Positions 8,748-15,546 of a DNA stretch of 15,546 nucleotides are shown piece after piece. The stretch covers positions 3,733 through 19,278 of the forward strand of contig VKHC01000095.1 in NCBI GenBank assembly GCA_015143735.1, given 5' to 3'. Every line of letters starts with the position of its first letter. The stretch's first letter is position 1. The notes beneath the pieces were generated by a model. That model saw only the letters and a list, made by a program, of their open reading frames with translations. It had not been told where the DNA came from and made no database searches. The DNA is from Synura sp. LO234KE. Lineage: Eukaryota; Sar; Synurophyceae; Synurales; Mallomonadaceae. A program made the translations under genes and the position numbers.

Positions 8748-8834
8748 GACCGACCCCATACAAATGGATTGATTTTAATACTCGCTAAATATCAGTGCCA
8801 TCATCACCTGCGTGCCACTGCTTCTGCTGGAGCT

Positions 8835-8874
8835 CGTCTCTCGACAATCGAGCACGTCTCGCGGCAATCGAGCA
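8835..8874. repeat. Two-copy 20-bp tandem duplication
   Basis: CGTCTCTCGACAATCGAGCA is followed directly by CGTCTCGCGGCAATCGAGCA, differing at two positions. The duplication is local, with no third copy in the window. Confidence 0.85.
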
Positions 8875-9200
8875 TGACGCCAATATGTACGGATTCATTT
8901 CCGGGCCTTCTAACTTCTGAGTTCGAGTACACCAAATTTAATACTAGTGGGGGGGTCGAGAAATGAGGGCACGAGGTGGCGACTGAAATGGGTTCAGTGC
9001 TGTTTGGTCGCATGCAGTAGAGGAGACCAAAACGATGTTGACGGTGGAACCGCCGTTACTGTAAGAAGGCACCGGCTTTACCTTTTCTTGGCTTCTCACT
9101 TTCACAGATGAGGCATTAGATTTTTGGAACCTAACAGGCCATAGTGCTGGATCGGCAAAAAAAACTCGCTGAGTTAGGAGGAGCCAAAGAAATATTGCTG

Positions 9201-9220
9201 GTTGGAGTCAGTTGGAGTTG
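9201..9220. repeat. Two-copy 10-bp tandem duplication
   Basis: GTTGGAGTCA is followed by GTTGGAGTTG, differing in the last two bases. Confidence 0.5.
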
Positions 9221-9254
9221 AGGATTTACCCAATATTGGACTTCACTTAGAAAT

Positions 9255-9272
9255 TCGTTGCGAGCGCAACGA
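9255..9272. other. Perfect inverted repeat, 8-bp arms, 2-bp centre
   Basis: TCGTTGCG and CGCAACGA flank a central AG. The symmetry resembles a dimeric protein-binding site. No neighbouring gene supports a regulatory reading, and such a structure is expected about 0.2 times by chance here. Confidence 0.45.
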
Positions 9273-10308
9273 CGAGGCGAGGCGTTAGGAGCGCTGTTTG
9301 TTTCCAAACTGATATCACTGCTTTGCTGTCCGCTTCGAGCTGGTTTCTAGAATTCTATTTAACCTGCTCCAATAAACTGAATTGGAGTCCGTACTTGGGC
9401 TCTTCTGAATTAATAGCGTCGTAGAAATCTTCTGCTGAATTCTCTAGCGTGCTGCATACGCCGATCACTTTCAGAAGATAGGGCCCTTGGCTTGGGCCTC
9501 GGACTTGCCTTTATCTATTTCTGGAAATCGAATCTAAAGACTCCATCAAATTTTAATATTTGAACCCTCTTTAGAGATGCAACTTACCATTCAAAATAAA
9601 GGTCGATTACCTCTGGAAAACGTTGATCTCAATCAGTAGGATTAAAAGAATGGTTTGACTTTGGTTTGTTTTGCTGGCTTCGTATGGCTTTTTGTTGATT
9701 TCCGCATAATTGACACCGGAAATTCTGATTTTAAACCTGTCAATAAATATCTTAGATGTGACCAGGACAAAACCTGTACAAGTTTTTATTACTAATCCGC
9801 CGCACTTACCCTGACATGGACACGTCACGTTAAACCCCGTTCGGAAGTACGGTATGTATTGCAAGAGAAATAACTTCGTTTGACTTTCTCTCCGGAAAGG
9901 ATATGCTTAGTCCAGACGATTCATTCTAAGTAAATCTGTGCTCTCAGTACATGCTTTTTGCACGAGTAGATGATAGGTATTTCTCGCGTCCAAAAAAGCT
10001 TTCTTATCTGTAGCTAGATGCAGTATTAACGATTTGTAGTGCCGCCTAAAAGTAGCATTTTACCACATCGCTTGAGTCGGAGGCAACTCATTTATCGCGA
10101 ATAAACGCTGGATTTGATTAGACTTTGTTTAATTGACTCCATGATTCCTAAGCTTCGTGTCGGGATGGTTTGGCTGCTCGCCACGTATTAGACTTATACC
10201 CCTCTCAACAACAACAAGACGTGTCGGGTCTTAGGCCATTTACTCTTGCCAGAAATAAATCTACACGCTCTCGTGCGGGAACTCAATCCCCTTTAGACTA
10301 CTCTCGCG
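9273..10308. other. AT-rich stretch with one weak minus-strand frame
   Basis: The only frame worth recording is 85 codons on the minus strand (9607-9864). Its N-terminal part holds a small cysteine cluster (TCPCQGKCGG) followed by mixed hydrophobic sequence. It has no recognised domain, and its length is within chance. No repeats or RNA genes were seen apart from a 13-base match to the satellite monomer at 9866-9878. Confidence 0.4.
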
Positions 10309-10548
10309 ATGGCGGATAGGTCGTGGCGGAAGAACCTCTCTGGTCTGCTATCTGAAGCTGAAATTAATCACGTTTTTACTTTGAGTCTTCTACTACCGTC
10401 CTCCATCTACGGAGTAGTGAGTGGGACAGGCAGAGTACTTATTTTATGTGACATTTCAACTGACCAACTCTTAGCCTCTCGGTTCTTCTCGATCAGAGGG
10501 GGCTTAGTTTACGTGGTCTGCTATGTCTTTCTCTGTAATCTAAGCTAA
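10309..10548 (+). CDS. Small hypothetical frame, 79 residues
   Basis: An ATG in a good eukaryotic context (purine at -3, G at +4) opens a frame of 79 residues ending in TAA. It has two hydrophobic stretches, around residues 23-49 and 65-79, and few charged residues beyond the first 20. This could suggest a small membrane protein, but pyrimidine-rich DNA makes hydrophobic peptides by default. No homologous family is recognised. The length is well within chance expectation. The stretch at 10366-10379 shares a 14-base match with the satellite monomer end. Confidence 0.15.
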   Translation: MADRSWRKNLSGLLSEAEINHVFTLSLLLPSSIYGVVSGTGRVLILCDISTDQLLASRFFSIRGGLVYVVCYVFLCNLS

Positions 10549-10692
10549 ACAAACGAATTATTTACTTGAGAGTTTTCTCCCCCCTCCGAGGCTAAGCTCT
10601 CGGCCTTTCGATCAGCTTTCAAGGACCACCCAAACATTCCTTGAGATTGCTTGAGAGTCTCGCTTGCTAAAAAACGTATGGACAACACAACT

Positions 10693-10738
10693 TCTATCCA
10701 GTAAAGCTGCGCCCATCTATCTAGTAAAGCTGCACCCA
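10693..10738. repeat. Two-copy 23-bp tandem duplication
   Basis: Two adjacent 23-bp units share the core AGTAAAGCTGC(G/A)CCCA and begin TCTATC(C/T). They differ at only two positions, both transitions. No further copy was seen. Confidence 0.88.
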
Positions 10739-11444
10739 AGTTTGGGATCGCTTGAAAGAATACCGGAGCCCCCTCAATGTGGTCTATCAAGCCCAACTTC
10801 ATGTACTCCTCAGGATACAACAATGTCTCTGCCCTATACCGTCCCGTTTACGTGGTGCTTCATGGACGACACTAGTAGCACTATTCGGGCCGTCCGGCAA
10901 TTACAGCTGCCTGGGTCCGGGTCGTCAATGGCCTGCAGAGGGAAACAGAAAACCTGAAGCTCTGTTTCTCGCCATGGCAACAAGCAAAATAGTTAATTTT
11001 AGAGGAATCTAACTACCTCCTATGAATTAGATGGCAAGTCCCGTGGCATCGAAAGATAGGATTCGAGGTGCTAATCCGGACACAGGCACTAGTCCGCGAC
11101 AAGGTCACCTCAAGGAGGGGGACGAGAGGGCAAGGTACAATGTCGAAACGGCAAGAGAAAAGGATGAAGGAGAAACCGCATGGTCACGCAAACGAGTGCG
11201 TTTTTGGCAGGTATAAGCACCGCATAGTTTATGACATGAAACTACGGTTCTAGATCACCTCGTCACTTGTCGACTAGGAAATGACAAAGGAGACGTACAT
11301 CATATTTTATTGGTCGAGCAGCTTCCGTTCCTCCACAAGCCACTGTATATTCGCAGCAGAGGGAAGATAAGGTGAAGACTACATTCTTTTAAGCATAGTT
11401 CGAGTCGATGTAGATTTTGATCAGCATCAGGGGCGTCACTGACG

Positions 11445-11771
11445 ATGAATCCATGGAAACGCAGAGCTAATGGCGGTAAGCTCTCCAGCATTGTCAGCAT
11501 ACCACGCACCACTCACGTAGCGGGGATAAGAGGGGTCAATGGCGACAAGCCCCTGGTCTACGTGAAGGATAGAGTCAGAGTGGTCAGCACAATCAGTCCC
11601 CAACCAGCAGAGAAAGGATTAAGCTGCAGCCGAGCCATTAATAAACACCGAGAACAGAATTCAGGAAGGGGGAACTTGGGAATCACCGGGGCATTAGGAA
11701 AAAAAGATTCTTCTTTGGCCAGACAGGTAAATGCGCCATATCGTTCAGAACAAGAGAAACTGCCAACTTGA
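11445..11771 (+). CDS. Hypothetical frame, 108 residues
   Basis: This is the longest + frame in the first part of the purine-rich block, from an ATG to a TGA. The peptide is basic, with a central stretch reading DKPLVYVKDRVRVVSTISP and a polar, lysine- and arginine-rich C-terminus. No domain, signal peptide or membrane segment is recognised. An overlapping minus frame (11300-11512) covers its beginning. A frame of this length is expected several times by chance in this window. It is retained because it lies on the purine-rich strand. Confidence 0.15.
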   Translation: MNPWKRRANGGKLSSIVSIPRTTHVAGIRGVNGDKPLVYVKDRVRVVSTISPQPAEKGLSCSRAINKHREQNSGRGNLGITGALGKKDSSLARQVNAPYRSEQEKLPT

Positions 11772-11895
11772 AGTTGTGATTCTTTTTACGTTAGAAAGAT
11801 TCCCAGCTGACGCCCTAACCGCACCGCGTATTACCGAGCTTTCCCAAGGGTACGCCGGCAAAGACAAACAGCATCCAGGGATGTCGAGGAACTAA

Positions 11896-12114
11896 TACGT
11901 AAGCATAGAAGCTTCCCAAGTCATCCCTCCAGTCGGACCAAATGTGTAACAAAGGAGGTCACTGCGTTTAATCAAAAGGACAGAAAATTTGAAAAGAATA
12001 CGACAAATCTCAACCGCCCGACACTCTGGCAGCAAGACAGCTTCCAGTGCTGCAAATTGAGCAGGAGAACAAGCAGTTGCCAAGTCTAAGACGATGACAA
12101 TGAGATCACCTTAG
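11896..12114 (+). pseudogene. Frame with two internal stops, basic peptide
   Basis: Reading from 11896, the frame continues to a TAG at 12112-12114, interrupted by TAA at 11947-11949 and TGA at 12058-12060. The middle part is strongly basic and helix-like (RRSLRLIKRTENLKRIRQ), and the last part is alanine- and lysine-rich. No family is recognised. The stop frequency is near the random rate, so this is a relic only if similarity searches find relatives. Confidence 0.12.
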
Positions 12115-12787
12115 CTAAGAGCCTGCCTTCAAGGGGAGTCTGACGATGATATGCGCTGCCAGTTGCGAGTTCAACGCCCGCCGTGCCTCACATAACAGCG
12201 GATGGGGACAGAGACGGTGCATATGGTCGTAGAACTCGAATTCCTGACAAATATTGAAAGAAAATAGATTGCATGTGTCCAACGAGGTGCTCTCCAAGTT
12301 GGCACGAGGCTGCTTGGCATGATTTTGAATGTCACTTAAAGAGGTGTAGTTCGTTAGTTAGCAGTGGAGAGGGAAAGGAAGTAAAATGAGTCCCATTACA
12401 GAGGCAGTAAACTTGAGGGTGATATCCGACCATTTAGGGGACTCAACGCGCGGTTAGCATCCCGATTGGTTTGAGCAGTTAGTCGGGAGGCGAGTCGCAG
12501 GGGATCGTGAACAGTGGAGAGCAGGTATGATGAGTTAGAGTGGTTACGCCAAGACTATCCTTCCGATAAATATCATCAAACTTAAATGGAGTATATGTCA
12601 AATAAAAATTCATCAGGCGTGATATCTTGATGAACCAAACGGTGAAGTTCTTCCAATTTTGTTGAGACACAGGAGGCAGGAGAGGAGACTAAATTGATAG
12701 GACGAGCGACTTATTAGGCAGGAAAGTAGAAAGAAAGCCCCAAACCGGAGATGATTCAGAGAGATAGAGAGCAAGTAGGACCCCCGC

Positions 12788-13057
12788 ATGATGAAAGTTG
12801 TGTTCGTTGCATCAGTCTTGAGAGGAGAAACTGCTGTAGACCAATTAATGTCTGTGGATGTGGATACTGAGGCAGTGAGCCTGTGCAACGTGAAGCTTAG
12901 AGGAGATAACTTGGATATGCGGACAATGTAAATGGATAAATCCGAGGTATAGGTAGACATGAGAGGCACGCTGGGAGAATGCATTGGGATTTCAAGCAAG
13001 AGGGGAAGTGGGCGACAGCAAAGTCAATTATACGAACGTAAGGAGGAAAGTATGTGA
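12788..13057 (+). pseudogene. Frame with two internal stops, possible retroelement relic
   Basis: Starting at tandem ATG codons, the frame runs 90 codons to a TGA at 13055 with stops at 12929-12931 (TAA) and 12950-12952 (TAG). The first segment contains SVDVDTEAVSLCNVKLRG and DNLDMRTM, followed after the stop by MDKSEV. The order of NV-L, NL and DK-EV loosely recalls the stretch after the protease of copia-type polyproteins (N-V-L-Y-V-P ... N-L-L-S-V ... L-x-x-K-G). However, the spacing is too short and no catalytic D-[ST]-G is present upstream. I treat the resemblance as weak. Confidence 0.13.
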
Positions 13058-13442
13058 AAATGATGTTGCACCAGATGAGAAGAGGCTGACGGCTATATGC
13101 GTAATACAATGAGGATCAGTGCCAGAAGAAAATACAATCGGATCCTAGATATGTACGAATCCAGAGAGGCTGAGTAGATGGGATACTAGGATTATTGAAT
13201 ATAAAGATATCGAGAACAGGTACTGGAATTGGGTGCGGAAGGCGCCACTTGCGGAGCATAATATTGAATTGCGAGGCCAGGAAGAAATGGCAAGGACCTC
13301 AGTCACTCACGTGAGAGCTTGAAGTAAGTCCAATGAATAACGTGCAAGGTTTGACCAGGGAAAGCAGTGGAAGCGAACACGGCTAAGGCGCCCAGTGGGG
13401 AACTGCGAAGAGAAGGGGTCGGAAGTAAACCGACAACTCTGA

Positions 13443-13781
13443 CAACTCCCACCAAAGCCAAGAGTTGGTGTCTATGTTCCACTGGGCCAGATCCAAGGAG
13501 AATATATAACGATGGAGCTTACGATAGTTGGAGGGCTGTGGAGGCCAAGTAGTAGTAGGGGTCCGAACGAATGGAGTCGTCGGGTGAATGCTAAGGAACG
13601 GAAGATAGAGTTGGCAGAGCAGCCATTGAATATGTTAGAGATACAATATCAGGGCGAGAAGCTCTCAGAGACATATTACTGAATATCTAGCGAGAGCATC
13701 TCCAGCGAGACAAGTCCTATAGTCAGAGGAGCTAGACGCCCGAACAGCCAATCTACGCTTGTGTTCTTTAGTACGAATTGA
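13443..13781 (+). pseudogene. Long frame with one internal stop, no ATG at its start
   Basis: Directly after a TGA at 13440-13442 the frame stays open for 79 codons to a TGA at 13680-13682, then a further 32 codons to 13781. Its first part reads PKPRVGVYVPLGQIQGEY and continues ITMELTIVGGLW, a plausible beta-rich protein pattern. Later parts are charged (NAKERKIELAEQ). The frame overlaps a different 61-codon + frame (13367-13552). A small tandem doublet (GACAACTCT, GACAACTCC at 13432-13449) lies at the point where the reading would have to switch. No family is recognised. Confidence 0.15.
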
Positions 13782-14082
13782 CGGTCGACTGAACCCAAGG
13801 CCGCCAGCCTGAGGCGGCTAAATTAGTTGCTTCTCCTCATGGAAAGAGCAAGTGTTGTGAGTACGTCTGCGAAATTCCCTACCAAACAATATGCTGAAAG
13901 ACGACTTGATGCGCACAGTTTCTTCTTGAAGGAAGATGAATCGTTGGGCCAGAGGAGGTGCACAGGGAGAACGTAGAAAAGGGATGGACGGAACGGACGA
14001 GAGACGACGAACCATCAGGGGTAAGCCCCGCCTCGGCCACCAAGTTCGAGGATTTGGATTTATATATTTCCAAGTGTGAGTA

Positions 14083-14521
14083 GTGGAAGATCTGGTAGAT
14101 GGTCACGCAAATGACTTTTACTGTATCACGCGTGAGCTGCTCGCTGGGAGAATGCTAACCCCCGAAAGGGCCATCAACGAGTTTGAACGCATTTGTCGTC
14201 ATATACCGGGAAGTATACCTCATCATAAGAAGAGAAAACTTCTCCGTCGATCGGGAGTGGTGTTATACCTTTCGACCGGAGACCATGTGCGACCATCTTG
14301 TGGAGTGCGGGAGTCAACTCTTATCTCGAAGACCGAACGGGTTGGACCAGGCGATTGAGAGAGCGTCAGCTAGTAGGGGGGCTGTGATAAGTCATCGGAC
14401 GATTGGGATGGTTTTAATTTCACTGCGGGAGGAGACCCCTGCGTGGCATCTCGTCGAGTCTAGGTTGCCGCTGACCAATCAACAGCTGCTGCCAGTGGTT
14501 GTAGGAGAAGGGAAACAATGA
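14083..14521 (+). pseudogene. Two overlapping frames, possible frameshifted relic
   Basis: One frame (14083-14358) begins at an ATG and opens with protein-like residues (DFYCITRELLAGRMLTPERA, then NEFERICRHI). A second frame (about 14183-14521, no ATG at its start) reads well further down: C-Y-T-F-R-P-E-T-M-C-D-H-L-V-E-C at 14261-14308, and later a proline- and leucine-rich end. Joining the early part of the first to the later part of the second would need one frameshift. The cysteine/histidine cluster is only a vague match to the zinc-finger tails of LINE elements and is not sufficient for a call. No domain is recognised with confidence. Confidence 0.14.
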
Positions 14522-15139
14522 GTGTTCCTAGGCAAATGCCCTGGGGATGTTTCCCAGTTGCCTCGTCGAAGTAGGAAGACGTACCTTAGGAGGAACGGCA
14601 ACCCCACATGAAAATACTTCAAATCAGACGTCTGCGGGCGGAAACAACTCGGTGGACCATGGTTGTCGGCAGTGGTGGCGTCAGTGGGTGCTCCGGTGTC
14701 GACACGCAGCAGGAGCTCAACGCGGGTCCCGAAGGCAAGACGACCTGAGATACTAGTGTGTGATGGAGAAATTGGCTATGCTGGGGGTGACTCCATTGTG
14801 AGAGTAAAGAGTGGAGTGATCGACTGAAGCTGAAGACGACGAACTTCTGGAAAGAACGAGGTTTGAATTGAAGTGCACAGGAAAGGTACTACTTGCATAC
14901 CCCTGTTTGTCTACAATGTTTGACGACGCAATCCTATCAAGAATCTGGGGACGAGGGGAGCACGGGGTAATATGCCCTTGCTGTGCCCAATCAATCCGAT
15001 AGCTAGTCAATACAACTACGGTAGGAGGAGGCCTGCCCTTGTCCGGATTCGCGGGTTGCTTACAGAGGTACATTGAAGTGTCTGCTACGTTACTGTGGGT
15101 TGGTAGTTGAAGAGTGCGTTGGACGTATGAGGTGGCGGA
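14522..15139. other. Part of the purine-rich block, no gene supported
   Basis: The + frames are short (69 codons at 14547-14756). The 152-codon minus frame at 14753-15211 is rich in Ser, Thr and Pro and contains a polyserine run, as expected from the pyrimidine-rich antisense strand. No repeats were seen. Confidence 0.4.
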
Positions 15140-15394
15140 ATGGAGCGAGGTTCTCTGAAGCGAGCACGCCGTGCCTGGCTGGAGGGAAGCGCACGAGCAC
15201 AGTATTATCATACCGAGTCATACCCGGAAGGGCCAGATACTGAAGTGGTTGAAAAAAGGCCTAGTTATGTTATCCGTGTCCGTAGTATCCAAGGGCGTAG
15301 CTATCTGAATATCTATAACACTTTTGTTGGATACCAGCCAATATATAGTGAATACTGCGGCCAACCCTTGTCCGATCACTACAATAAGAACTAA
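15140..15394 (+). CDS. Hypothetical frame, 84 residues, at the end of the purine-rich block
   Basis: The frame opens with an ATG nine bases after an in-frame TGA and ends at a TAA where the purine-rich block gives way to AT-rich DNA. The first third is basic (ERGSLKRARRAWLEGSARAQ). The rest is tyrosine-rich (eleven Tyr in 84 residues) and ends polar. No domain, signal or membrane segment is recognised. Its 3' end coincides with the compositional boundary, which is the main reason to keep it. The length alone is not significant. Confidence 0.17.
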   Translation: MERGSLKRARRAWLEGSARAQYYHTESYPEGPDTEVVEKRPSYVIRVRSIQGRSYLNIYNTFVGYQPIYSEYCGQPLSDHYNKN

Positions 15395-15546
15395 GCAGAA
15401 CTAATTGGTGACAAAGGACATAGTAGATTAGTCTTCCTTGGCGAAATAGAAACAAAAAATAAAAAAGTTTAAACCATATTGTTATCTTAAAATTCTCATC
15501 GCAAATAATCCAAAACTTGAGATAAATAATTCATTCGCTCTCTCGA
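15395..15546. other. AT-rich end with an A-rich run
   Basis: Composition changes sharply to AT-rich. An almost pure A run with few interruptions lies at 15444-15466, followed by the palindrome GTTTAAAC at 15467-15474. The run could be a tail or polypurine tract of an element whose body is the purine-rich block, but nothing else supports this. Confidence 0.35.

Larger units (their letters stand above)
11030..15395 (+). other. Purine-rich block on the plus strand, no intact gene
   Basis: From about 11030 the + strand becomes rich in A and G; in a hand count of 12661-12720, 42 of 60 bases are purines. This is the reverse of the left end of the window. The + frames are short or interrupted; the better ones are listed separately. 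Minus-strand frames here (for example 14753-15211 and 12613-12999) are long because pyrimidine-rich strands have few stops, and they read as serine- and leucine-rich low-information peptides. The block may be a decayed gene or retroelement read left to right, or non-coding purine-rich DNA. Confidence 0.5.

Noticed and set aside
9737-9809. Possible 73-nt minus-strand intron (GTAAGT to GACAG)
   Set aside because: Splicing brings in a stop codon immediately and the host frame has no support.
10859-10870. F-M-D-D, reminiscent of the catalytic box of reverse transcriptase
   Set aside because: No other reverse transcriptase motif precedes or follows at proper spacing in this or neighbouring frames. 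A four-residue match is expected by chance.
11394-11410. tRNA T-arm-like CATAG-TTCGAGT-CGATG
   Set aside because: One T-stem pair is mismatched, and no acceptor, D or anticodon arm can be fitted upstream.
14261-14308. Cys/His cluster resembling the C-terminal zinc finger of LINE elements
   Set aside because: One cysteine position is phenylalanine and the spacing is irregular. No reverse transcriptase or RNase H precedes it.
14753-15211. 152-codon minus-strand frame
   Set aside because: It is antisense to purine-rich DNA, with the same compositional cause, and it contains a polyserine run. No family was recognised.

Overview
The window looks like nuclear DNA from a eukaryote: gene-poor and rich in repeats and decayed sequence. 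It has no bacterial layout (no operons, no long abutting frames), no RNA gene I can recognise, and no intact gene. The longest frames (about 140-170 codons) are no longer than expected by chance in 15.5 kb. They also sit where base composition suppresses stop codons. I therefore annotate protein-like frames only as weak candidates or relics. I cannot fix the lineage. A transposon-rich filamentous fungus (for example a rust) is a guess from the general look of the repeats, not a result.

Layout. (1) Positions 1-2220 are GC-rich and pyrimidine-rich on the + strand. Several interrupted frames read on the minus strand, and one 144-codon frame runs off the left edge. (2) Positions 2221-10300 are AT-rich with no convincing gene, and hold the clearest structure. 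A tandem array of about 5.7 monomers with a 173-176 bp period lies at 3901-4892. An exact 21-bp inverted repeat pair at 3684-3704 and 6340-6360 encloses it. The same enclosed interval has a GC-rich patch followed by TTGAAG-type simple repeats (5650-6016). Further right are an 18-bp perfect palindrome with a CRE-type core (7725-7742), a short frame with a zinc-knuckle-like motif (8457-8747), a second strong palindrome (9255-9272) and several two-copy micro-duplications. (3) From about 11030 to 15395 the + strand becomes purine-rich, the mirror of the left end, with only short or interrupted frames. (4) The last 150 bp return to AT-rich DNA with an A-rich run.

No pathway or set of cooperating genes can be inferred. 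The most informative parts are the satellite-like array, its variable internal segment, the inverted repeats around it, and the opposite strand asymmetry of the two ends.
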